Below, piece by piece: positions 11,886 through 23,088 of a stretch of DNA of 64,000 nt. Position 1 is the first letter of the stretch, and each line of letters starts with the position of its first letter. A program made the position numbers and the translations under genes. The stretch comes from Neoconidiobolus thromboides FSU 785 (Eukaryota; Entomophthoromycota; Entomophthoromycetes; Entomophthorales; Neoconidiobolaceae), in NCBI GenBank assembly GCA_025603075.1, contig MU626305.1, positions 58,211-122,210 of the forward strand, in the 5' to 3' direction. The notes under the pieces were generated by a model. It was not told the origin of the DNA. It did not search any database and worked only from the letters and a program-made list of their open reading frames with translations.

Positions 11886-12067
11886 AGATCTAATAAATCT
11901 AGACTATTATAATAAACAAATTATATTAGTATTATAGTTTGGTATCTTGTATTTAAAAAAAATAATATAATAAGCAAAGTTCATTTCATTTATTTATCTG
12001 AAATATCAAATTATAATAAATTTAGTTATTTTTCAAAATATTAAGAAATTTTAATTTTAATACAACA

Positions 12068-12172
12068 TAGGGGGATGTATTTTTGTATTTAAGAATTTTA
12101 CTAACAATTTTTCCACTCAAATAGCGCTTAAAAGATGGAAAAAATGCTGAAGCTAAAAAAACATCCCCATAG
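12068..12172. mobile_element. MITE copy 4 (plus)
   Basis: Full length: GGGGGATGTATTTTTGTATT to AAAAAACATCCCCATA, with TA on both sides. Confidence 0.85.
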
Positions 12173-12227
12173 CATATTTTAATAAAAAAACTTTATTAAA
12201 GAACTTTATATATTAATATACTTATTA

Positions 12228-12692
12228 TGTGAAATCTAGTTGCTCAGTGATTAGAGTCAATACCAACTGTCTCTTGGTTGACTATACCGTAAGTTAAAAG
12301 GTCTTAGTTTATATGACTAATATAGACTTGGATTATGAATAATAACAAGTAATATACCGCAAACTACGTAAGACAAATAAAATAGACAGTACCAATGTAA
12401 AATCTACGTAAAATACTATTAACAAAATTTAGTGGCTTTATTAAATGTACAGGATATCAGGGAATAATTCAATTAAAGAGCCTCGAGTCACTATGTTCTA
12501 GAATCTCTTTTATACTCTAATAAGTATGGATATCGAAGCGGAGAGATAATGTCCTTTGGAACTACCTAACAGAAATCCTCGTAGCAAATCAAGATAAGAG
12601 CATGGGATTAATTGTCTCCGAACTCGAAAGGACTACAACTTAAGTGCTTATTATGCTATACTCGATCATGGAGCTGACAAAGCGATATTCCA
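12228..12692. repeat. 465-bp TG...CA repeat, copy A (solo-LTR-like)
   Basis: Starts TGTGAAATCTAGTTGCTCAG and ends GCGATATTCCA. It is about 465 bp and matches copies at 13471 and 56212 along its whole length. The TGTGAAAT/ATTTCACA ends and constant length suit a solo LTR, but there is no internal element or protein to prove it. Confidence 0.75.
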
Positions 12693-12717
12693 TAATTATT
12701 AAAAATCGTATTTATAA

Positions 12718-12825
12718 TATGGGGATGTATTTTTTTTGTTTAAGAGCTTTACTAACAACTTTTCCGCTCAAATAGCGCTTAAAAAATGGACAAAATAATG
12801 AAACCAAAAAAAACATTCCCATATA
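12718..12825. mobile_element. MITE copy 5 (plus)
   Basis: TATGGGGATGTATTTTTTTT to ACATTCCCATATA, full length with TA flanks. Confidence 0.85.
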
Positions 12826-13470
12826 TAATTTTAAATATATAAAAAGCTTAATAAAAAGTTTTTTTATATCAGTCCTAGTTATAGTATTTGAAAATATTTG
12901 AATTTATTTAAGTTTAGTCTTTTATAAATAATATTGCATTTAAATAAGATTCATAGATTATAAGTTAAGGTTTAAATTTTAATAAGTTGACAGATTATGA
13001 AAATACAATATTAATTTTAACTTTTTAACTAAAATTATTTTAAAGCAATTTAATAAGTTAGGTTTTTATTCGACTATGATTATAAGATTTTATATTAAAA
13101 TTTTTAGTTAAATTAAGCTAGATAAGCTGAATCAAATAATATTTACTAATTAATTTCTTGGATTAATTAATAATTTTATTATTATGATAATAAAGTTACC
13201 CTATATTAATTTTAGCTTTAAATAAAAAAAATAACTGTTTTATTTAAATATTTAGTTACTGGCTAACAATAGTTATATTATCCTATATAACTACTTTTAC
13301 TCATAAAATTGCTAAAAAACTTTAATTTACCTAATATTTAGTTTATAACTTTAAATGCTATCAGGTTGATAATGTTAAATAATTTACCACCTTGGCTGCA
13401 TGGTAAATTAAGCCATGAACTTAAATTTAAGCTTAACCTACATAATTAAATATTGTTATTTAAGTGCTTT

Positions 13471-13934
13471 TGTGAAATCTGGTACTCAGGGTTTGGAGTC
13501 AAGAACAGCTATTGCTGGGTTGACTACACTATAAGTCGAAAGGTCTTAGTTTATGTGACTAAGATAGACTTGAATTATCAGGAATAGCACGTAATAGGTT
13601 AAAAGCTATATAAAACAAATAGAATAGACAATACTAATGTAAAATCTATGTAAAATACTATTAAGAAAACTTAGCGGCTTTATCAAATGTTCGAGATATC
13701 AGGGAATAATTCAGTTAAAAAGCCTCGAACTATTATACTCTGTAAACTCTCTTATACTCTGAAAAGTATAAGTATCAAAATGAGAAGATAATATTCTTTT
13801 GGATGGAACTAGAAATTCTCATAACAAATCAAAATAAGAACATGGGATTGATTCCCTCTGAGCTCGAGAACACAACAGCTTAGGAGATTGTTATGTTATA
13901 ATTAACCATGGGACTGACAAAGCGATATTTCACA
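13471..13934. repeat. 465-bp TG...CA repeat, copy B (solo-LTR-like)
   Basis: Starts TGTGAAATCTGGTACTCAGG and ends CGATATTTCACA; 464 bp. CTTT lies on both sides (13467-13470 and 13935-13938), a possible 4-bp target duplication. Confidence 0.78.
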
Positions 13935-14390
13935 CTTTGATTTGCAGAGCTGTTAAAATCAATTTTAAAATCTATACTATAAGTATACTATTTTTATTAG
14001 CTTGAATCCTAATTCATATAAAAAGGCTTTAAAGTTATAAAGCTTTTGGAAAAACTATGTTGTTGTAATCTTCATAAATAATATTGCCAATATAATGTTT
14101 ATGTTTTTAAGATTAAACCAAAAAAATTCTTCTACCCTATTGTTGAGCTTGAAAGTTAAAAATTCAGAACAAAGTTTGCAAATTTTAGATGTAAAAATAT
14201 CAACTTTCCATCTTCACAAAAAAAATGGAAATATTGACAAATATCAAAAACATTATATTGATGATGTGTATTACTATTGATTTTTGTCACAGCAATGATT
14301 TTGATCTTTATAGTGCCTACACATTTAACTATCTTAAACTTGTAGCACTTCATATTGCATCATGAATATCTTAAGGGCAAAGATGCAAGA

Positions 14391-14506
14391 TATGGGGATG
14401 TATTTTTGTGTTTAAAGATTTTACTAACACTTTTTCCACTTAAATAGGGCTTAAAAATGGAAAAAGTGTTAGTAAAATCTTTAAACAAAAAAATACATCC
14501 CCATAT
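14391..14506. mobile_element. MITE copy 6, near-perfect hairpin form
   Basis: Both ends carry the same arm (TATGGGGATGTATTTTT...AAAGATTTTACTAACACTTT), inverted, with arms of about 50 nt and a short loop. Other copies have different left and right arms. Confidence 0.85.
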
Positions 14507-14682
14507 GTACTTTGTATATCCACTGCTTCTAAAAACAAACAACAACTAGATGTGCTTTTTATCCCATCAGAGTAAATGATATGAATATAGCAAGTTAAAA
14601 AAATGTTACAAGGCCAATTGAGTCATCTAATCTAAAGTTTAGCCAAATAAAAAAAGATCTTTACGTTATATTGTTTGAACGA

Positions 14683-14782
14683 TTTGGCGATGTACTTTTT
14701 TGTTTAAGAATTTTACTAACAATTTTTCCACTCAAATAGTACTTAGAAACTGGAAAAGTAATGAAACCAAGGAACATCACAT
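14683..14782. mobile_element. MITE copy 7 (decayed)
   Basis: TTTGGCGATGTACTTTTTTG to GGAACATCACATTTA. The core AATTTTACTAACAATTTTTC is intact. Confidence 0.7.
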
Positions 14783-15787
14783 TTAGTTATTTTTTAGATT
14801 GTCTCTAGATTATTATTATATCGTTAGGAAGGTACATAAAGAAATCAAAAAACAACTTTCAAAAAAATCTTTTCTACCTAGATTCTGTTAGGGCCTTCAC
14901 AACTTAAAATTTTATTTCTGTAAACTATACGATATATAGGAATATTTTTCATCTATTGTCCTTTTGCTATTTTTTTAAAACTTAATTAACTAGTGCAGCT
15001 GTTTAAGCTCATATATGTACCAGTGAATGACAAGTTTATAAAAAACTATTTATTTTGTCATGTTAATCTCAGGCTTAATAATTAAATTTAATTTTAAAAC
15101 AAACAGTTAGATAGTACACTTCTAAGCTTGGATATCATACTAGTTAATTAATTTCTAAATTTAAAAAAATAGCAAAAAGAACAATAGATAAAAACGCATC
15201 ACCATATATTAATATAAGTTTCATAGATACGACTATAGTTACTGAGCCACAAAGGCTCATTTCTATTAATAATACACTTCACTACTTGGCTTCTTCAGCT
15301 CTAGTAGTTTTTTCATAACATGGTTCCTTAATTTTATTATAGCCTTAATAAAATATAGCTATTGTCATAAGGGAATCATTTTGCAAAATGTAATTAAAGT
15401 TGCAAGATAAATGGGTAAAGTTAGTCAGTCAGTCTCAGGAATTAAATTAAATTAAATTTTTATTTATACATGCATCATATTAGACTTTTATATTATTAAT
15501 GATGATATATTATTATATTTTTTATAACAACAATATTGAATTTATGCTACAAATTACTGGCTCCTGAATATTAAATTTTAGTAGGCTGCTTAAATAGCTA
15601 CTATTCTTATTACTTGAAGTATAATATATAAAGTAATGAGATATACTGTGTTTCTTTGTATCTACTCAAGCATTCAAATCAACTAAAGGCATTACAAAAA
15701 ATAATGTTCTGTGTAAGATACTCTTGCTTTGAGTGATTGAAATAAAAATTTTGATTTTTTCGAATTTAATGCTAATACATAATAATA

Positions 15788-15893
15788 TATGGGGATGTAT
15801 TTTTGTGCTTAAGAATTTTACTAACAAATTTTCCGCTTGAATAGCGCTTAAAAAATGGAAAAAATAATGAAGTCAAAAAAAACACTCCCATAT
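15788..15893. mobile_element. MITE copy 8 (plus)
   Basis: TATATGGGGATG to AAACACTCCCATA, full length and close to copy 1. Confidence 0.88.
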
Positions 15894-17336
15894 TTTAGTA
15901 TACAGTATTTATAGCATATCGCTCTTGTTTCGAAAAAAAAATGGTATAAAAGTTCTGAATAGACAATATTATAGTTACAAATTCAAATAAATTAATATTC
16001 TAATATTCTAAAATTTAATTTGTAGTTTATACTGATGTATAATATTTCTACTAACTGATGCTTGATATAGGCCTTAAAAATATCTTTGTACATTTAAATT
16101 AAAAATTTCACAGTTTTTAGAAATAAAATTAATTATTTTTTATTAGTTGAATATATTGCGAACTTGCAATACAGTTATCATTTCAATAAATGTGTGAGGA
16201 TTTGGATAATAAGGGATTGATATTAGTCCAAAGTCTCTAATTGATAAAGATCAAAAAAATATTAATGAATGCTTGGATTTGATTAAAGCTCTTATAGTAA
16301 AAGAATTATATATTCCTTTAACAAGGGATAAAAGTTAATCAATCTCAATCATTTATTAAAGAATAGTGTTTTGAGATGAAAATATAAAGCTAATATACAG
16401 TTGTAAGACAGTATATCTAAAGCATAAAAAAGGATTGTATTTTTATCGAAATAAGTAAGAAACTTAATGTTTTAATCACACAAGGTTTATATTCAAAAAG
16501 ATAAATATTTTACAAGTATAAGTTTGAATATATAAGTTGTTAAAATAAACTACCACAAATCTGAGAGTATCGAGTTCTTGATATTAAGCCTGCAGCTACT
16601 GATAACCTGACTGAAACTACCAAGCCCAGTTCTTTAGCCCTACAATGTGTTTTTAATTTTAGAATTTATACTAAGTTATAGCTTGAAGTTTTTATAAGTA
16701 AGCTTTTATCAATTTTATTAATATAGCCCATCTTTATTTTACTAGTAAAGCTTTATATTTGACAATATTGAGATCATGAATTGTTTTCATATTATTTGAA
16801 ATGCTTTCTAATAAATTATAAATCTATTTTAGTAATCTTTTAAGTTAATATCCGAAATTAAATTACTTTGCATATTCTAAGTTAATCATATTACTCATAT
16901 TGAATAAGTCAGGGATAGTTTAATTCACCCTACACAAAATAATGATTTTTTTGCTTAACTATTCTTATTGATAGGCGTAACATATTCTTATAGATTTTTA
17001 TGTATGCTTTTATAGCTATTGTTCTTTTCGACAACCTTACAAATCAATATTTAATATATAGCAGTATTAATTTCATTTCATTTCATATACACAAACAATA
17101 GTTTATACTCAATGCTAATTTTTATCAATAAAATCATAGATGTTACTATAATAAACAATTACAATTCAAAAATCGGAATAAAGTGTAAAAAATAAAAAAT
17201 AAAAAATATTGAATGAAATCATAGCTTTTAAAAATTTAATTGAATTTTAGCTATAAAAGATCACCCTTTATTTGCAGATATAGAATAAGATTGAAGCGAG
17301 AACTTGAGAATTAAATTTCATTATAATCTAAAAAAA

Positions 17337-17346
17337 AGTATAAATA
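17337..17346 (+). promoter_or_regulatory. TATA box of MFS transporter gene
   Basis: GTATAAATAC about 65 nt before the ATG at 17408. Placed by sequence match only. Confidence 0.45.
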
Positions 17347-17407
17347 CAACTCAAAGTGTTATTTAAAAGATTTTATCTTTATACTAATTTTTGTTTGTTT
17401 CTAAAAA

Positions 17408-18751
17408 ATGGTGGACAATTTAAATGATTTAGAAAATAATAAACAAATTAAAGAAATCAACAGTATTATATTAGATGAAAAAGTAACTATCGATAATGCG
17501 GAAAATGATTATGATAAAACTAGTCAAGTTGAATTAATAATGGATGAAAAAAAGGGATGGGCAATAGTTTGTGCTTCCTTTGTATTACATTTTATACTAC
17601 TAGGGATTCAATATACATTCGGAGTTTATTTAGTAGAATACAAAGAAAATGTATTTAAAGATCAAGCAAATACCTCAATTATATCATTAATAGGGAGTAC
17701 TTCTTTAGCATTATTATCAGCTGGAGGAATAATAAGTGGACGATTATGCGATCGATTTGGTTATGTTAAAATGGCTTTGATTGGCAATTTTATATTTAGT
17801 ATTTCTTTATTGTTAGCTTCTTTTTCAACTGAAGTTTGGCATTTATTTTTAACTCAAGGAATTATGTTGGGTATGAGTAGTTCAATGGCTTTTTTCCCAG
17901 CAGTTTCCATCTCTTCTCAATATTTTAAAAAATATCTTGGTGTAGCAACTGGAATTTGTGTAGCTGGTTCGGGTATTGGAGGTTTAGTATTATCTCCAAT
18001 TACTCAAAAATTATTGGAAGTTTTAGGCTTTCGTTGGACTTTAAGAATCATGGCTTTATTTGCACTTATTGGTGGTTCGATTGCTAGTTTATTCATAAAA
18101 CAACGAATTTTTTCCAAAAGAATGGGCAAATTTATTGACTTTACCATATTTAAAGATAAACGGTTCCTTTTGCTAGTGGCCGGTGGTTTTATCTCTTCTT
18201 TGGGCTATCTTATTCCATTTCTAATCTTACCAAGTTATGCTAAAGATTGTAATATCGGGGTTGGTGAATCAGCTATTTTATTAGGTGTGTTGAATGGGGG
18301 TAATGCATTAGGTCGAGTGTTTTTAGGTATCATGGCTGATAAATTAGGCAAGCTTAATATCATGGCCTTAGGTATCTTTTTTACAGGTTTATTTTGTTTA
18401 ATTAGTTGGTTGTTTTCATCTACTTTTGTTTCTTTAATTATATTTTGTATTTTATATGGTTCCGTTGCTGGTGCTTTAATTGCTTTACTTCCAGTTACTT
18501 CAGCTTCTCTATTCGGTTTAAATAATTTAGCTACTATTAATGGTTTGTTATATGTTGCTAATGGTATACCTAGTTTAATCGGTACGCCTCTAGCTACAGC
18601 ATTAATTAATTTAAGTAGTAATGGCAATAATCATGGTCCTTCCTCTTACCTTCCTGTTATCTTATTTTCTGGTATATCAGGTATTGTCGGCTCAGTTTTT
18701 ATCTTTTGGTTAAAATATTGTATTAATCCAAAAACATTCAAGAAAGTATAA
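17408..18751 (+). CDS. MFS transporter, monocarboxylate-transporter family
   Basis: Single uninterrupted ORF of 447 aa, encoding a polytopic plasma-membrane transporter of the fungal Mch/animal MCT (SLC16-like) branch of the major facilitator superfamily. A hydrophilic N-terminal tail (~50 aa) precedes about 12 hydrophobic segments. The first, GWAIVCASFVLHFILLGIQY, is followed by TFGVYLVEYK, a typical MCT TM1 region. The MFS loop 2-3 motif is seen as GRLCDRFGYVKMALIG, and GRVFLGIMADKLGKLNIMALG is its counterpart in the second half. The substrate (monocarboxylates, or riboflavin as in yeast Mch5) cannot be told from sequence. It has no introns, unlike most neighbours. It is followed by an AAT-type microsatellite. 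Confidence 0.9.
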   Translation: MVDNLNDLENNKQIKEINSIILDEKVTIDNAENDYDKTSQVELIMDEKKGWAIVCASFVLHFILLGIQYTFGVYLVEYKENVFKDQANTSIISLIGSTSLALLSAGGIISGRLCDRFGYVKMALIGNFIFSISLLLASFSTEVWHLFLTQGIMLGMSSSMAFFPAVSISSQYFKKYLGVATGICVAGSGIGGLVLSPITQKLLEVLGFRWTLRIMALFALIGGSIASLFIKQRIFSKRMGKFIDFTIFKDKRFLLLVAGGFISSLGYLIPFLILPSYAKDCNIGVGESAILLGVLNGGNALGRVFLGIMADKLGKLNIMALGIFFTGLFCLISWLFSSTFVSLIIFCILYGSVAGALIALLPVTSASLFGLNNLATINGLLYVANGIPSLIGTPLATALINLSSNGNNHGPSSYLPVILFSGISGIVGSVFIFWLKYCINPKTFKKV

Positions 18752-18758
18752 TAAAGTA

Positions 18759-18759
18759 T

Positions 18760-18795
<36 letters not shown>

Positions 18796-18796
18796 G
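18759..18796. repeat. (TAA)n microsatellite
   Basis: About 12 uninterrupted TAA units just after the MFS stop codon. A related ATAATA-rich tract follows to about 18830. Confidence 0.9.
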
Positions 18797-18830
18797 ACTA
18801 GAGTGATAATATAATAATATAATAATATAA

Positions 18831-19679
18831 TGTCTTTTAAGTTTCGGATTATGGAAATTTTTGACTTAATTTTGAGTTATTAATTGTTCTTGAATTATTT
18901 TTTAATCAAAAAATTAAATAGCGACATTTGTCTAAAATTTCAACTCAAGAACAAAGCATTTTAATTAAAAAAATAGATTTAAGTTAGCCTTTTTTATAAT
19001 ATACCATTTAGAGCCTAATTAAAAACAAAAAAATATTAACAAAAAAATTTTCTTTTGCTACTGTACTAATGTTATTTTGGTATTGTCTTATTATATGTTA
19101 ATAGTAAGATAACTATGGAATTGCTAGTTTTAGTTTCACTATTAAAATATGATAGTTAGTATAACTTCATTAATAACATCCTTATAAGCTATCTTAGCAT
19201 ATTCTAACTACTTTATAAACTCATCGGGTAAATAAAATTACTTATTTAATTTATATAAAATCCTTATCCTTAAGGGGCCATTACTTTCAAAAATTCTATT
19301 TAAAATTAGATTGAAATACTGTTTAACCCCAATAAAAGTCTGGTATTTATTCTTGAAGATAGGTGACACACATCAGTGTTCTTTTGTGATTGTTTTTAGT
19401 AGGAATTTTTTGAATACAGTGAAAAAGAAAGCAAAGGTCTGGTATTATTGTTATAATTGAGCAATGTCTTCTTAATGATAGAAATAACGAGAAACTTCCT
19501 AATGAAAAAACATCTTAATCAATGGATAAATAGAAGTTTAACTTACTGACCAATAAAACATAGTCAATTTATTACCAGTTTAAACCCAGTTGTGCATAGT
19601 TTTAACGTAAGATTTAAAAAAATAGAATAGTAAAAACTTGAATTTATTTTTTGATAGCAAACAACAAAACAAAATAAAG
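18831..19679. other. Intergenic, no gene seen
   Basis: AT-rich spacer between the MFS gene and the ANKRD54-like gene, which share the plus strand. No open frame or repeat recognised. Confidence 0.55.
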
Positions 19680-20795
19680 ATGGGCAATTATAAATATAGT
19701 AAAAACTACAAGAAAAAAGATTATAATGATACTGTTGCTTCGATCTATATGAAGTCTCTAGAGTCGGGTTTGTTACCAGAGCAAGGTCTATATTATCCAG
19801 AGCAAACAGAAGAAAATAATTCTATGGTTTTAACAGTATCTAGAAATTCACGCATGCACATGAGTTATGGTGGATTAGCCAAAAGACTAATTATCAATAA
19901 ACGATGGTCAGGCATGAATAGGAATCCATTTAAAATTCATCGGGAAAATGAGCTTATTAGACTTGCACAAATAAGTAAAGGAAATACAAAAGTTAATGAA
20001 CAATTATTATTTTCAGCTGCTAATAGCGGTAATGTTACTTTAGGTAAGTTGAATTTATTGTTTTAAGTTCAAAAACTCAAAATTCCAAAGTTCGTAGATT
20101 GTTGAATGGGTGGGTTAATCCTTCTTGTAGAGATGATTGTAATAGAACGCCACTTCATTTTGCCGCTAGTAAAGGGTTTTCGCATATCATTGAACTGTTG
20201 ATTGAAGCTGGAGCAGATGCCACTTTAATGGATAAAAATGGTAATTCTCCTCTAGATTTAGGTATGTTTATATACGCTTTTTATTAAAGTTATTAAAGTA
20301 TTTTTAGCGGCCATTTCCAATCATTTAGAAGCAGTTGTTAGATTAACTGAAGCTGGTAAGGAGCAATAACAGAATAAATTGAAATGAATAATAATTGTTG
20401 TTTTATTTGTAGGTGCTAAAGTGAGTGATGGTGAAATGGATACAAGCTCAAGCCAAAGTTCCAAATTAAATCATATAAGTAATCCGTTAAGAATGATTAA
20501 AGCTAGGTTATCAGCTTATAAAAGTATCAATTTACCAATGAATGAAGCATTAATCAAAGCGATGGATCAAATTATTAAAATATTAAGAAGCCATATGATA
20601 CAATATAAGAAACAGGTTGTTGTTGATAATTCAGTAGATATTGAAGATTTATGTAATCAATTGGAAACTAATTTAAATCTAAAAAATAAGGAATCGATTA
20701 AAACGAGTAGTGAAAGCAATGAGAGTGAACCATTGCCTGTAGATAACACATTAGATCAAATTAATTTACTTATGGAAAAACTTAATATTACTTAA
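19680..20795 (+). CDS. Ankyrin-repeat protein, ANKRD54-like
   Basis: Four exons (19680-20043, 20091-20261, 20308-20355, 20413-20795) give 966 nt and 321 aa in frame. The start MGNYKYSKNYKKK was chosen as the first ATG. The middle holds ankyrin repeats: LLFSAANSGNVTLVRRLLN, then RTPLHFAASKGFSHIIELLI with EAGADATLMDKNGNSPLDL. The C-terminal part (NPLRMIKARLSAYKS, KAMDQIIKILRSHM, DIEDLCNQLE) follows the ankyrin block in the same order as in animal ANKRD54 (KQIIHMLREYLERL, LDDLCTRLQ). In animals that protein is an adaptor that binds Lyn/Btk SH3 domains and shuttles to the nucleus; those kinases are absent from fungi, so the fungal role is open. The first acceptor is AAAG|TTCG at 20090, not the later TAG, because only this keeps the frame. 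Confidence 0.8.
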
Positions 20796-21172
20796 TTATT
20801 TCATGACTGTATTTTTAGAACTTTTATGTTGATTTGGTTTCTTTTTTTTCTATTTTCGTGTACTTCATGAATCATGCTTAATAAATTTATTGCTTAGAGT
20901 TTGTGTCTTTGATTTGCTTTTATTTATAAGAAGTTTATTGATATCTTATATCAAATAAAATAATTTATGTTTTCTTAATATAACATTTAATTTCATTTTT
21001 CATTTTATCCCTATAACTCAGCTTCAGTTAAGAAGTCTAAATGGCGTTCAGTGATTGGCTCAATTTTCAATGATGATTATAAAATTTATAAAACTTTCAT
21101 TGTAAATTTCAAAACTACAATTTTAATTAAACTCAATAAAGTTTTTATTAAAAAGGAAGAAAATCAACAACG
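20796..21172. other. Intergenic, no gene seen
   Basis: 377 bp between co-directional genes. It contains a T-rich 3' region and the presumed lectin promoter. Nothing distinctive. Confidence 0.55.
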
Positions 21173-22432
21173 ATGCGTTTAAATTTAGGATTAGTAGCAT
21201 TAATAAGCAGCGTGTTTGCTGATTTTAAAGAAGAAACAGATCCAAACTTACATTATTCCCATCCTCATTCGATTCACCCTCCTTTTGTTGGTAATATACA
21301 TATTTTAGAATTTAACTCGAAGTACTAAATTCATACACAAAGCAGATAAGTTTGATATGACATGGTTTGAATATGGTGGTGACACTGTTATTGATACTTA
21401 TTCTCATGTTCGTTTAACTCCTGATCTTCCATCAAGGAGTGGTAACATTTGGTCTAAAAAGGTAATTTTTGAGAAAAAATAATCCTGGATAAAAAGAAAA
21501 TGGACGGTTTTCTGATTATTTGTTTATAGAAATTACCAAAAGCCAATTGGCAAATTGAAATCGAGTTTAAAATCCATGGTTCAAGCTCCCATATCTCTGG
21601 AGATGGGTTCGCTTTTTGGGTAACTACAGAAAAGAATAAACAAGGTAAATTTAAGTTTTAGCATATATTTTGATGAATGGTTTTGATATGAATTTTTAGG
21701 TCCTATTTTTGGTAACCAAGATTATTTTAAAGGTTTAGGCGTGTTTTTTGATACTTATTCTAATACTCAACATGATGTAAATCTTTATTATGATATTATG
21801 CTATTATGTATTTAACCTTTTTTTTAATTTTAGGAAACTTTCCCATATGTATCAGCTATGATTGGTGATGGTCAAACTCCATTTGATATTAACAATGATG
21901 GGTTTCAAACTAAAAGTGGAGGATGTTCAGTAAATTTAAATTTATTACTTAAGCGGTTTAATAATAGTAACAATAATAATTTTATAGGCCGAATTAAAAT
22001 TCCGTTCCGTACCAACTAAAGCTCAAATCACTTATGTTAAAGATAGTTTCTTAGAGGTATTAAAAAAACTTAACTTATACTATACCTGGTTAATGTAGTT
22101 TTTAGGTCAAACTTCAGACTAATACTGAAGGCGTATTCGAACACTGTTTTACGATTGATAAAGTTAATCTTCCAGAAGATGTATATATGGGTTTTACTGC
22201 TTTAACTGGACAGTTGCATGACAATCATGATATTATTAATGTAGTTACTCGTACTTCGCTTTCAAAACCAAATTATGTACCAGGAAACAGTGGAAACAAT
22301 AAAGCCATTCCACATACCTCGAGCTCTAGTTCATTAGGTATCTTCTTTAAATTACTTTTAGTGGGTGCTTTAGTGGCTGTCATTTATTTTGGTTATAAAG
22401 CTAATCAAAGTAAAAATATGAAGAGATTTTAA
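21173..22432 (+). CDS. L-type lectin cargo receptor (VIP36/ERGIC-53/Emp46-47 family)
   Basis: Type I membrane lectin of the early secretory pathway, expected to bind high-mannose glycoproteins between ER and Golgi. Seven exons (21173-21290, 21346-21461, 21530-21644, 21700-21776, 21834-21929, 21988-22056, 22106-22432) give 305 aa in frame. Residues 1-17 (MRLNLGLVALISSVFAD) are a signal peptide. The legume-lectin-like domain shows WFEYGGDTVIDTYSHVRLTP, GDGFAFWVTTEK, GVFFDTYSNTQ and a GDG loop. A transmembrane helix near the end (SLGIFFKLLLVGALVAVIYF) leaves a ~15-residue cytosolic tail ending NMKRF. That tail is not a clear KKXX signal, so the protein may cycle less tightly to the ER (inference). 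Introns are 55-68 nt. Confidence 0.9.
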
Positions 22433-23088
22433 AGGAGTTTTAAAAGATAAATAAATAAATGCAAAGTTTATTATTAGTGGTGTTTAACTGTATTCAGAAG
22501 GTTTATTGGTTTGCATTTGTTTAAGATTTAGTTGACTTTGCTATTATTATCATTTTTAAGTGATGTTTTTTAAATATGTCTTAATATAATAGTTATGACC
22601 TTATTCGATAAAAGGAATTTTTAGAATTATACGCTTAAGAGCAGATAGCTACTACTTTTAATTGTTAAGGCTATAACAACAGTTGATCAAGACATACTTA
22701 ATGTTCACTAAGACAGTAAATAAGCATCAAAAAATTACAAGCAATTTTATCAACCAATTAAAATAAATTATGACATCTGCATCGATTTGAGCATTACGAT
22801 TATTATATTTGTTTCTGAATGTTATGTTTAATTATATTGGAAATTAAATATATGAGTTGATTTAATATTATATGGCTTTTAACAAATATTTAGTTTTGTA
22901 ATAGTTACATTTCTTTTTATAATAATATTTTTAAATAATGTGAATAAAAATTATATTATCATTTAAAGGAAATTTTCATTTGTAAAATCCTCATCAAAAT
23001 GATAATTGATTGGCTCGACTGGAACTTAATGAGTAAAAATTAAACTCAAATTTTTAATATCCTCTTTTTTATTAACTAAGAATAAAAA
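22433..23088. other. Intergenic, no gene seen
   Basis: 656 bp of AT-rich spacer between the lectin and transportin genes. No open frame or repeat recognised. Confidence 0.55.

Larger units (their letters stand above)
11015..17407. other. 6.4-kb gene desert with repeats
   Basis: Apart from MITE copies 2-8 and two 465-bp repeats (listed separately), this stretch has no open frame that I can support. It is extremely AT-rich. Short open frames near 14.1-14.5 kb come from MITE sequence or chance. Confidence 0.6.

Noticed and set aside
18235-18627. 130-aa minus-strand ORF inside the MFS gene
   Set aside because: Antisense shadow of the transporter; no independent start context or family match.
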